In this document: positions 11,012 through 21,624 of the stretch, piece by piece
How positions within the stretch are numbered: the stretch's first letter is position 1
Layout of the letters: the number at the start of each line of letters is the position of its first letter
Assembly: GCA_003971905.1 (NCBI GenBank)
Contig: RSEE01000103.1
Location: 159,478 to 223,477, forward strand
Direction of reading: 5' to 3'
Origin: Moniliella sp. 'wahieum'
Lineage: Eukaryota; Basidiomycota; Moniliellomycetes; Moniliellales; Moniliellaceae
Length of the DNA stretch: 64,000 bases
Notes under the pieces: model-generated
Told to the model about the DNA's origin: nothing
Seen by the model: the letters and a program-made list of their open reading frames with translations, nothing else
Databases searched by the model: none
Made by a program: the position numbers and the translations under genes

Positions 11012-12975
11012 ATGCGACCGAACCCGCTGGACCTTTCTCACGATCGCCCGATCGGACCGCGGGTACGCAGTGTGGATCCACTTGATAAGCCAGCCCAGAT
11101 CAGCTCGGAGCGGAGCGCGCTCGCAAGCACGCCCTCACCCCCCCCCCTCCTGCTGCTCCTCGGACCCTCTACAACGCACCCCCCCAACTCCCGTTCCGCC
11201 TCCCTTGACCTGCCTTGCCCCACCTCATCACCCCCCTCCCGCTTTGACCCAAAGCACGCGCTGCCCGTAACAGAGACCTACGATCTCAACCCCCGTCTGG
11301 CTGCTCACCCTGCCAAAGTCCTCGTTTGAACTCCCTCGTTCAACCCGCCTCCTCAAGCGGGCAGTCAAGATCACTCTGACTCTTCCGTTTCCGCCTCCGA
11401 GGACATAGGCCTGACGAGCGAGGTGGATGGCACTCATGACACCGAAACGCGCAGCTCCAGTGAAGAAGGCGGTGTGAGCAGCACCTCGGACAGCCGTTCT
11501 TCTTCCTCGCTGCTGTCGGCCTACACTCTGCCTCTACATCGACTATTGCCTCACCTGCATCTGATTCGTCCATCTCTTCCTCTCCTCAGCCTTCGACGCC
11601 TAATGACCCCATCCGGTCCGCACGGCGGCCCCATCGCCTTTCGCATGTTGGGTCCTTCCCGGGTGCCAACCACCCGCGAGACTTTCTCAGCACGACATGT
11701 TGCCGCCCCTTCGTTCTTTGTACCATCACCGTCTTCCTCTGCGCCCTTCTCCTCGCCCTTCTCTCCGCCCTTCTCGCTCCGCCCCATACGCGTTGACAGT
11801 CAAACCTTCGGCTTTCTCGTCCTCGGTCACACCCAGCCTGCGCGGACCCTCTCCTGCCCGCACAACAAATGCGAGCTTGGACCCTGTGCCTCCGCGCCTC
11901 GATCTCGCCCGTCAGCCCACCGTACGGGACCTTGTATCTCATGCACAACGCGGAGCACCTGGGTCCAAGCTTTCTCTCCGTCCCAACATGATCCAGGCAC
12001 CCACATCTCATCTTCCAGCTCCCGTATCCCCAAGTACGGCCCCGCGGGGGAAACATAACTCCAATCCCCTGATGCGTGCATCCCCGTCCGAACAGGGAAT
12101 GCGGCCTTCTTCCCCCCTTCGTCCTCGCGATAGCCGCCCGTCTGGTCCCGGGGTGACGAGTGACCGATCTCGTTCTAACTCCCCCATTGGCTCTGGCTCT
12201 GGCAGTGCCTCTGCTGGCTCAGGCTCGGGAGGGCGTGGTGATTCGGAAGGTATGGATCAGGAAGCCGAATCGGAGGAAGAGGAGCAACCCAGTTCGGAAC
12301 CTGGTGCGCCTGACACTTCCTCTGAAGAGTCGTCTCGTTTGGACGAAATGGGATCGAAGGAAGTGTCGTCTGAGCTGATGAATTGTACGATGGCCGCCCA
12401 ATTGGCATACGCGTACCATCCGCATAAGATTTACGTCCCTCCACGTGCTTCAGCTCCCGCTTCTGCATCCGCCCCCCGTCTCTCGATCGGACCCGTCCAC
12501 GTTCGCGAGAACATGAGACGGTAGCCTGGACGAGGGACACTCGCACCCGCCGCCACAGATCTGGTATACGCTTCGTCCTCCTCCGTCGGAGTTGAACCTG
12601 GCCTCCCTGGGTGGTGGGCATCATCACTTTACCTCTGCCACTGACGCCATGCTCTGGTTTGGGGCAGAACTGCGCGAGGCGCAGTTTGACTTGGTTCTCT
12701 CACCTCTCATGCCCCCCTCGGCACCCACACAAGCAGAGTGGGTGCGGCAACAGGCTGCTGAGCAAGAGGGGTACGACCTCGGCCAGCTGGGAAGCGCCCC
12801 GTGGCGGTCCTGGGGGCCGTAGATATTTTGTGTTGTGGCCTGAAGACATCAAAGAAGAATCGCTAGATACTCCCCTCGCGCTCTCGTCCCGTCAGAAGGA
12901 GTGGGTCAACCGACTGTTGCCGGCAGTGGCTGAGCTGGAGCCCAACTGGAGCGAATGGGACTGGGGGGCATCTGA
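11012..12975 (+). CDS. Ser/Pro-rich protein of unknown function
   Basis: No known domain was recognised. From the ATG at 11012 the product is dominated by Ser/Pro/Thr-rich, probably disordered sequence. A strongly acidic stretch lies near 12240-12330 (EAESEEEEQPSSEP). The C-terminal part is more ordered (about 12370-12960), with MAAQLAYAYHPHKIYVPP, WYTLRPPPSELNLASLGGG and KEWVNRLLPAVAELEPNW. At least four frame changes are needed to read through. The stop is uncertain: one reading ends just after the WSEWDW motif near 12975 by a G-homopolymer indel, another runs past 13300. The open frame continues upstream of 11012 into low-complexity sequence, which I did not include. Confidence 0.5.
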
Positions 12976-13628
12976 TGCATGTTCTTCACGCTGTGGATGT
13001 GGGGAAAAAACGTGTGGGGGGGAAGGGGTTGAGTTTGACCTCTTTTATCTTCGTTTGGCATTGTGCTGCTGTTGGCTCCTATTTTCCGTCCTCTTTTTTT
13101 GTCTTTGGCGCTTTCTGTCTCGTTTCCTGTTCCCGTTCGGATCTGTTCCAGCTCCAGCTCAAGGTCGACTGAGTGGTCTACTCAGGGCTGCCTCAGGCCG
13201 GAGGTCAGGCCTGAGCGATGGGGCAACCAGACTATCGACCCACCCTCGTGCTGCGTCGCACCGGCAAGGTTCTTGCTGGCTGGAAGAAGAACAGTCCGTT
13301 GCATGTCGGATTGCCTGTCCACCATGCCCTCTGCAATGCATCATTCCTATGCTGTGTGCCTGTAATAGATAACGTGGTTCACAGACCAGGGCGAGGCGAG
13401 TGTGCGGAGCTAGAACACTGCCCCTGTGCTGCGCCCCTGGTGCCAGAGCTCGGTGGGGCAGGCGAAAAACACCACATGCTGCTATTTATAGGTGGGAGCC
13501 GCGACCATGTTGTTTTAACCCTCGCCTCTTCTCAGCCGCATGCTTACCATCTGGCCACCGCGCTCTCCTTTCCTCTCTCCCTCCCGCTTCCCTCTCTCCC
13601 TTGCACCACCACCGACACAGGCGCAGCC
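12976..13628. other. Intergenic region before the BEM1-like gene
   Basis: The frames here are open but have no recognisable motif and do not keep one coding frame. It probably holds the 3' UTR of the Ser/Pro-rich gene and the promoter of the next. The last 80 bases before 13629 are CT-rich, as in many fungal leaders. Confidence 0.4.
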
Positions 13629-16500
13629 ATGGCCTCCCCCGCCACCTCTCGGCCACGGAAGGCAAACGTCCTCCGCTCATGGTCCTCCGCGCCCGGTTTG
13701 GCTACGCCGCCCGCTCCCCAATCGAGGCGAGCGTGCACGCAGGCGACTTTTTCCACGTGCTCACCCCCCCCAGTCACCCGGCTTGGTACAATATCTGCAA
13801 CCCCATTACGGGCGCACAAGGCCTCGCCCCCACCTACCTCTTCCATGTCCTCTCCCGTACAGCGGCATCCACACCACCCTCCTCCCCTCCCGGTGATTCG
13901 CCCTCGTCTCGGACGCAACCGTCGATGGGTCATACCAGAGGAACGTCGCCCCGCACCCCTTCTTCCAGTGGGGGCGAATCCTGGGCGTCGCTGCCACCGG
14001 CCCCACCGGCCCCACCAGCCCCACCAGCCCCATGGGGTATGCAGGTACCAGATTCGACAGAGTCAGTTGCCTTGTTGGTGGGCCAAGCATTGTACGATTT
14101 TACCCCCCGGCGCCGGACCAGCTACGTGTGACGCACGGAACGAGGGTGAGAGTGTGTGCGCACCTTGGTGGGGAGTGGTTATGGGTTGTGCCACTGGGGC
14201 AACAGGAGACCGAATCTAATCAGGGCTTGGTGCCCACTTCGTGTGTTGCGTTGCTGGATCGGCGTATGGGCCAGCCGCTTGGCGAGAAGCCGACGGACTT
14301 GGTTGCGTTGGGCATTCTCCCGTCTCTCGAGGAGTGGAAGAAACGTCATGGGTTGAGCCTTTCAGCACAGAACAGGACCTTGTCTCCCTCTTTGGTCATC
14401 CCACCCGAAGAGACCAACCCATCTTCTTCCCGCTTCTCGATAGCCTCGATCGAACCGCCTTCTTCGGATTCGTTTGCGTTTGGCACGTCACCGTGGCAAA
14501 TGCCACCTTCTATGGTCGACTCGCACCACCCGCCTCTCCTCGTCCTCAAACGCGGTGGACAAAGTCGAAAAGCGCGACGATGACGCATACGGGCAAACAA
14601 CCTTCCCTCTCCCACCACCTCAAGCCCAAACGCACCGCAACCCCAACGGCCAAAGGCAAATCTGCCAACACGTCCCTCTCTTCCCAGCCCACAATTTCGC
14701 CCCCCTTAACCAACCCATCTCTCTCCCATAACCCAACGGGCTCATCGGTGATTCGGATTGGGTCAGCGCCCACACCTCCTAAGCAGAAGGACCTCTCCTC
14801 CTCGGGGACTGGAACCGAAACCGAACCCAGAACCGGACCAAATCACCTCCCTACCCATCCCCCTCTTGGGACCAACCTGGCCATTCCCCCCTTGTGTCCC
14901 ATCGCCATCACCATCGTCATCGTCATCGTACCCCACCACCCCGGCGTTCCCCCACCCTGTGCCTTCCTCCACCCCTCGTCTGCTTCCCCTCGTAGCCACC
15001 ACATCCTCTACGCGCCGGGTCGAGTATGCCGCGCCAGTCTCGGCAGCCCAACCTGCCCTGTCAACCACCTTGCCGCCCCATAAGGCCTACCCATCACCTC
15101 AATCCGATCCCGCCCCGCCTCGTGCCGGAGAAAAGTGGGAGTGGGACGACTGTCCGCTCTTGCCCGAGGGAAGGCCGAGCGAGGCGTGCGTGGAGACAGT
15201 GCACGCTGGCGAAGGAGAATACTGGTACCGTATCCGGGTGCGGTGGTCGTGCGTGGCGCAGCAAGAACCCGATTGGGAATTGGAGTTGTATCGTCTATAC
15301 GAGGACTATGGCAGGGTGCACGCTGCCCTGCACAGTCGCCTGGAGAGTAAGATGGGGTTGGGGTTGGATGTGCCCGGCGACAGTTGGTATCGTCTGTTGC
15401 CGCGGTTACCTCCGTTGTACTGTCACCCTCCTCTGTCGTCCCCTCGGGCTGAAGATGTTCGGGCACTTCGATTGCCGTTGGACGTCTATACGCGTGCATT
15501 GGTCCAATTGCCCTCGAGTTTGTTCCCCCGGGACCTGGTCCGTTCGTTCTTTTGTCCGCAACCGGGTGACAGGGGATACGTCGTGCTGCGCCCCTCCAGC
15601 CCTTGCCCACAAGAGATGAGACAGAAGAGCAGCCGACCCCGACTCCGATGGCGATCCCATCCCATCCGAAGAAGGTAGGACGAAGAGGTCTCGAGCCCGA
15701 CATGGTGCGGACGACAACAACAGTCAGCTCACTTCCAAGCGGCCCGGATGGCCTCCTAGAAGAGAAAGCAAACAGTGGCCAAAGCAGCGGCGATGAGATG
15801 GAAAGCAGAGAGGAGGAGGAAGTTGTGGAGGTGGGGGAAGAGGAAGAGGAAAAGGAGAGGAAGAGGAAGGAGACGAAGACGAAGACGAACGATGGGCGTC
15901 GTTGTCCTCCGATCAAGTGATCCATTTCTCATCCTCCACCATCTTGCCCATCGTGACACGGAATGTGACGGAAGATCTAACGGAAGAGGTGGATTGGATG
16001 GGCGTATCCACTACCCACGGATACGCGGGCCACCAGGATGAGAAGCGAGCAAAAGACAAAGAACACACCAAAACGCTACCACTGCGCTTGCCCAGTCCTC
16101 CCCTCCCCGTCGCTGCTACACACTCGCCCTCACGCGACCCCTCTTTGGGCGAGCGTCCTTCGGGTGGGTGGACCAAGATCAAAGTGTTCCACTCGGCCAC
16201 GGACGAATTGGTCGCGATCCGTCTGGATGCAAGGACAGTAAGCTTTGGAGAATTGCTGGGCAAAGTACGAGAACGTCTGGGGGAGCAAGTGGAAGTGTTG
16301 CGGTATGCCGAATCGCTAGATGCGGCCGACACGGAAGCTGCCGCTGCGGCTAGTCTGGCCGAGGCGGTGGAGGGCGGGAAGAGGGTGGCGCATCCGCGTA
16401 CGGGGCGGATCGTGATGGCTCGTTTGTGGATGATGAGGATGTGCATGATTGGCTTGCGCAGAGCACCGACCGTCCTACCCTCTTTGCTGCGGCGCAGTAA
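13629..16500 (+). CDS. BEM1: Bem1/Scd2-like polarity scaffold (SH3-SH3-PX-PB1)
   Basis: Bem1 (Scd2 in fission yeast) links Cdc42, its GEF and PAK kinase at sites of polarised growth. SH3-1 is at about 13678-13860 (RARFGYAARSPIEASVHAGD). SH3-2 is at about 14070-14265 (ALYDFTP, GEWLWVVPL, NQGLVPTSCVALLD). After it comes the family's linker motif ILPSLEEWKKRHG. A long Ser/Pro-rich stretch follows. The PX domain is at about 15215-15580, with YWYRIRVRW, LYRLYEDYGRVH, RLLPRLPPL and FFCPQPGD. The PB1 domain is at about 16160-16500, starting KIKVFHSATDELVAIRL and ending DEDVHDWLAQST. The stop (TAA at 16498) is set by the PB1 frame after an indel near 16420. The start is either the ATG at 13629, with an indel before SH3-1, or the in-frame ATG at 13678. 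Domain order is diagnostic. Confidence 0.88.
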
Positions 16501-17296
16501 TTTGGTTTAGTGCCCCTTTTGGGGGTAATCATGCACGAGTTTACTACTTCTTTTGCGATGGTGGTTTGCTTGACCATTGATGTGAATAACAAAGGTAGTG
16601 CCAACCGATGTGGGCTGGGCAACATACGTAGCTGCCCGTAGTCAGATCCTGCTTGCTACCCAACAAGTAAATGTGCTCCTGTTGGAACCTAGAGTGGACC
16701 TGTGCGCTTCCCAAAGAACGATCCTGCAATCGGTAAGGAGATGGTTTGGCTTTTAATGGCCCGAGCTCTCTCGGCGATGGTGTTGTGGCGCAGCATAGAG
16801 CGTTGCTGTGTGCTAGGGTTCTACAAGTCCCACAGGGGTTGTTGTAGGCCCTTTTTTCCATTGTTGTCGCCACATCGCCACCACCACCCATTTCCTACTT
16901 CCACACCGCCAACCGCCCCATACACCATCCACCTCTCGGGCCTTGTATACCCTTTTCTATACCCCCCAAAAGGTGTGACGCCATCCCGACCCTGTGTTCT
17001 CTCTTCCACGTTCAAGCGTTGGCCCAAATAAGCAGCGTTGGCTAACACTCTTCAAGAAACGCCTCGCGCAGCCCCGTCCCAGTCCGCTTGACTCCTTCTT
17101 GCCATTATTGCGGGTAACATCTCTTGTTGCGTGCAACAACAGAAACTATTACTGGCTGCAAAACTACTTTGCCTCCACTTCCATCTTTTGGAGTTTTTGT
17201 TTTGTTTTTGCTTCCCCGGCCCGTCCACTTTCCCGGTCATCTCCCCTCCCCTCCCCTCCCCTTCCCTCTTCCATCTCTTCCCCCCTCATTCGCAAA
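16501..17296. other. Intergenic region downstream of BEM1
   Basis: No convincing coding frame. The last about 60 bases (17235-17290) are a strong CT-rich tract of the kind seen upstream of start codons elsewhere in this window. Confidence 0.4.
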
Positions 17297-17668
17297 ATGC
17301 GCCGAAGTCACGATTTGCACGACCAGTCCATCATCTTTGTGCGCTCCCTGACGCTGGTGTACTGTTCCTTGAGCCTGCTGTACTTTTGGTCCCCAGGATC
17401 TGACGGACTGCAGCACATGCTCACCACGGGCGCCTGCAATGGGATGAACGTTGCAAGGGCCATCACAGGTTCTTGACATGTTCTGTTGCCACCCGCACCC
17501 TCTTTCTTTTACTAGATACGTTATTCACCTCGTGTGCATATCTATCCACACCACGGTTTTCTCGCCCTCTATACCTTCTGTGCCCCCCTTAACGCCCACC
17601 TCCTCCTCTATCCAGCCGAGCCTGTCACATGGGGTGGCCGTGCTGATGGTACAGGCAAAAAGCTGTGA
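17297..17668 (+). CDS. Candidate small spliced membrane protein (74 aa)
   Basis: An ATG at 17297 follows a long CT-rich tract. Exon 1 has high third-position GC and encodes a hydrophobic segment (RSLTLVYCSLSLLYFW), which may be a membrane span or signal anchor. A GT-AG intron, 17469-17615 (147 nt), joins exon 1 in phase to a short exon 2 that ends GGRADGTGKKL at the TGA at 17666. Read this way the product is 74 residues. I recognise no family. The support is the leader, codon use and in-phase splice; the donor (GTTCTT) is weak. Without splicing the frame stops at 17476. Confidence 0.4.
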
Positions 17669-18903
17669 TTTGTCGCCCCCCCCCTTTATTGAGGGCCTTG
17701 GTTGTGAACATTTTCTCCCCTTTTTCGTGCTGCATGTGATACTTTTTCTGGCATTCCCTTGCGCTCGCAATCCCCAGTATATTATACCCCTGTCAAAACC
17801 CCTCTCACGTTACAAAAGGAAGTAGCAAACGACTCTTATGTTACTTTCTCACCGTACAACCTCTTTTCGCTTGTGGTTGTACAGAGCAAAAGAGCGGTAT
17901 CCTCTAGAAACGGTGACTGTATGATGATGGTGTTGATGGTCCAGCCGGCGCTCATCGAGTTCATCATCCCTTGGCAGCGTTTTGTGGTATGTCAGAACCT
18001 GTTCCCCACCCGCGCCCCAGCCTTCCGTCTGCGGTGGGCAGTTACCAACTTTTTTGTTCCTTCGTTTGGCCAACAGCGTCAGAGTTTCCTCACTTCTACC
18101 TTTTTTCGATGGACCAAAGAGATTCCTCTCGTGTGTGATACGTTTTCAGCACATGAACAACGTGTATATATTGACGGAGAAGGGACACTGGCATGAGGAT
18201 GATGCAGATGATGGGATGCACGATCGAAGCTACTACGATAAGACATTAGAATGGAGGTTAGAGGTAGAGAGATCAGACAGCGCGTATGTCGGTATAGATT
18301 GTAGGGAAGAGAAGAAAATCCTTGGTGGTAGATCCGAGCCAGCGTGCGATGCATAAGGGCGGCTCGATGAGGCTACTTACTGGTCCAGTGAGCCTATAGT
18401 GAGCGTAACCTCTCTGCAGCCTGACAAAAAGGAAATCAACAGTTGCCCGAGTTCAAAAGTCAATGAGTACCATGACTACTACATGAGCCATGGAGTCCAC
18501 CGCAATGCGCTGGCACCTAGCCAACCCGCTCTCATTGATCAATGCGATTAACCGAAAGGTCGCGAAGGGTAGGCGTACCGATCGATGACAGGCTGCGATC
18601 AAGTATCAAACCGAGCCGATCTACTGTAGGATATCCACAAAAGGCCTCCAGGGCATCGAGACCACATTCGCAGGCCTCCATGTGGGTTTCATCTTCCGAC
18701 CGCTACCTGCTACACTTTCGCACTCCACACCCCGTGCATCCCTTGAGACCATTTTCTGGGTGCACTTGGCTTATTTGGAAGCTGTCTGGCCGAATGTTGG
18801 TGTGGAGTACTCGCCTTAATATTCACCACGGAACATGACCGACATAACCGTGATGCAAACAGCAAAAGGTAGTTGAAGAAGTTTTCCATGAGAGGGGAGG
18901 ATG
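17669..18903. other. Intergenic region between two convergent genes
   Basis: No recognised gene. Two intron-like segments with good splice consensus (for example GTATGT at 17987 to CAG near 18077 or 18149) could belong to an unplaced small transcript. Nothing connects them to a family. The block is more AT-rich than its neighbours and probably includes 3' ends of both flanking genes. Confidence 0.35.
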
Positions 18904-21067
18904 TCACTTCTTGTGCTGCTCCTCCTTCCACGCCGACTTGGCTGCGGCGACCGCCACGCGCTTAGCAGCGCCCTTGGAATGACGTCCTTGGAGCCAAGCT
19001 TCGCCGTGAGCCTTGAGACCTTGCGAAGCGGCGCGAGCAAAGGATCCCACGTAGGGTGTACCCTCAAGCTGTTCCAATCCACGCGACGCCGAGGTGGACG
19101 CACGCGCTACCCACGACGCTCGTTCGTGTCCGCTCAGCTCTTCCATATTCTGGATCGGCAAGACTTTCCCTTGTGACGGATGGGGAGCGAGAGGCGTCTG
19201 AGCGTTGGGGAGGGCAGACTCGATGTCGGCGGAAGATTGTGTGTTCGGGTTGGATTGCGAATGCGCGGAAGACTCGGCGTTTGGCGACGCCTTGCCTTTG
19301 GCAGGGGACAACAAAGCCTGCGACTGTGCTCCCGGCGGCGAAAGGGGAGGCGCTGCGTCCTTTTCGCGAGGTGGGAGAGGCGGTGCCTCCTGGTCTGGAG
19401 CCAAGATCAGTTGTTCTACCGCTTTATCCAACGAGCCCCCGTTCTGATGAAGCGCGTGCTGGGCCACCTCGTAGCTGAACCCCATCTCTAACAGTTTTTC
19501 CAGGGGCGTGGGTTCCTGGTACAGGCTGGGCGGGAGGTCGGACGACGCATACGCTTCTCCATACGCGCGCTCGTCCGACTCGGTGTGGGACTGGCTCGGA
19601 GCGCGCAATCGGGACGTCAAGGGCGCATAGCCATGAGCAGGATGGTGGGGGAACCTGCTGCCTTTTCCTTCTCGGACGACAATGTTACCGATTCCGGTTC
19701 CTGCGAAAGTAGGTGGGTATAGTCTTCCCATTCTCCACTTGCTTGGGCCGCATGGGCATCCCGTACCGACGCAGCCAAAATTTCCGCTGGAATCTCATCC
19801 TCGCTATCGAGTGGAGTGACTGGACTGCGTCAACGGGAGGACTGTCAGGTGCCCGTGCATGTGCAGATCCTCCCGTTTGCGGATTGGCGCTGCTTTCACC
19901 CTCGTCCTCGTCCGTGTGCTTTTGTCCGCGCTTTTGCCTTGGCTCTTGGCCTTGGTTTTGTCCTTTGGGTGGTGAGCTTGGTGTTCCTTCCACCGCGCCT
20001 CTGCCTGCGCCTGTAGGTAGGTCTTCCATTCTTCCAATACGCCAGCAGCAGAGGAGGTGGCTTCAGCCACGCGTGCGTGCCAAGGCTCGGACTTGCCCTC
20101 CTGGCCAGAGGAGATGTAGGTGTGCTTGTCGCCTGATGGTAATTCCGCAGTCTCCTCGGTAGGCGCATTTTTCTGCGACGCACCGAGAGGGGGCGGACAG
20201 AGTAGACCCTCGACGGGAGCCTCCAACTTGGTCTTCTCGAGAGGAGGCCCTTGGGGTTGGCCCTGCTGCGCCTCACTCTCTTCCACAGGTGGTGCCTCGT
20301 TGCCCTGGGCTACCGTCTTGCCCTCCTCGTCCACAACCCGGAAGGGCTCAAACGTATCGGTTTCAATCACCAGGTAGCCATCCACCTCGGCGGCCCGTGG
20401 CCCTCCCACAATGTGCAGCGTCCGGTCCCGGTTGGTGAACCAGCCATACGACTTGAGCACCGACCTTCCAGCAGGCCCTTGAGTGCACGCGCGGTTACTT
20501 TTTCGGCATAGTTTTTCCCCTCGTGGCCATGTGGGTGCGCTGGGTCGGTGGGACCACCCTGGGCGTCTTTGGCTTGCTGGGCGCTTGGCATGGTGGCGGC
20601 GGAAGCGAGTGGGGGGGCCGCCTCCTTGGCCGCAGCTGCTCCGCCGCCAATCCCGATCACCTGCCCGATCTGGACGACCGCTGGCCCTTTTTGGCATACT
20701 TGTACAGTCGCCGCAGGGTGGGCACGGTGGCCACTGCAGGCACTGATGGCGGCGGCGGTCGCAGCAGCGGAACCGGCGGCAACAGCGGTGCCTGCGAGGT
20801 AGATGGCGCCGACGCCGAGGCTGAGGCCGACGAGCGACAGCCCGACATCGGCACATACGTGTCCCAGAGCGAGTAGGCATTGTCGCTCTCTGCGCCCTCG
20901 CGGGGCACGCGGGCAATGCGCGCCTCGACGGTGAAAAAGACCTTGCCGGGGTGGAAGGGGCGCAGGCGCCGGGGGGCAGGTTTGTTGGAGTAGTAGAGCG
21001 GGCTGACCTGCTTGAGCGCGACGTGCAGCGGGAGGAGCGTGTCGTTGACGAGGGTAATGCACGGCAT
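18904..21067 (-). CDS. UBA-domain protein with an N-terminal domain of unknown role
   Basis: The product begins MPCITLVNDTLLPLHVALKQ and continues with SPLYYSN and KVFFTVEARIARVP, a compact N-terminal domain. A Gly/Ala-rich hydrophobic stretch (about 20850-20700) may insert in a membrane. A middle ordered part reads YGWFTNRDRTLHIVGGPRAA and DGYLVIETDTFEPFRVV. A canonical ubiquitin-associated domain lies at about 19510-19395 (LEKLLEMGFSYEVAQHALHQ, then GGSLDKAVEQL). The C-terminus is basic and Ala-rich. The UBA points to ubiquitin binding; the overall role is unknown to me. At least three frameshifts are present. The start at 21067 is the first ATG before the conserved-looking N-terminus. It is transcribed away from the RCC1-like gene from a shared upstream region. 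Confidence 0.65.
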
Positions 21068-21624
21068 GGCGGTCCGATCGGGCGAGACGCAGGGCCGGGT
21101 ACAGCGGTGGTGGGGGTGGGCAACGACGGCGGATGGGCGGATGGGCGGATGGGCGGATGGGCGGATGGGCGGATGGGCGGATGGGCGGATGGGCGGATGG
21201 GGCTGGGAGGATCCGTCGACGGTGGCGGTGCAGTGCCGCAGCATGCACGTCAGGGGGGTGGTGCGTGATAGCTAGTGATGGGCGGCCAACCAGTGATCCT
21301 CGAAGCTGTGCAAGCAACAGCAACATAGGCAAGCGAAGGCGCCACGGCCATGTCCCGCCGCCGCGCCCGGCTGCTGGGCAGCCCACACGCTGTCGCGGAG
21401 CCCAGCACGCGTCCAGACGCGCGCAGGCGATGCTGCTGCGGCTGCTCCCGGCGGCGGCGGCGCCCAGGAGAAGGACCATCGTGCCGTGCTGGGCGCTGGC
21501 GGTGCGGTCATCAAGCGAGTGCATCACGTGAGCACTTGTTGGCTGCTCTCGCTTCCCGCGGGCAGCGCTGCGTCTCGACGGGTCGCTCGTGCCGCCGCCC
21601 GCCGCGAACATCCCCGCCGCCCAA
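21068..21624. promoter_or_regulatory. Shared divergent promoter region
   Basis: These about 560 bases lie between the starts of the UBA-domain gene (minus) and the RCC1-like gene (plus), so both promoters should be here. It is GC-rich and contains the nine-copy 8-bp tandem repeat. Open frames crossing it on both strands are compositional and carry no family motif. Confidence 0.55.
21131..21202. repeat. 8-bp tandem repeat (ggatgggc) x9
   Basis: Nine head-to-tail copies of ggatgggc, perfect except for the last base of the last copy. It begins 64 bp upstream of the start codon of the minus-strand UBA gene. Because the unit length is not a multiple of three, it also gives an artificial repeat peptide in all frames. 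Confidence 0.95.

Noticed and set aside
17930-18356. Possible spliced ORF using GTATGT at 17987 and CAG near 18149
   Set aside because: The splice sites look good, but the joined peptide starts with a run of Met/Val, matches nothing and has no leader; left as a note only.
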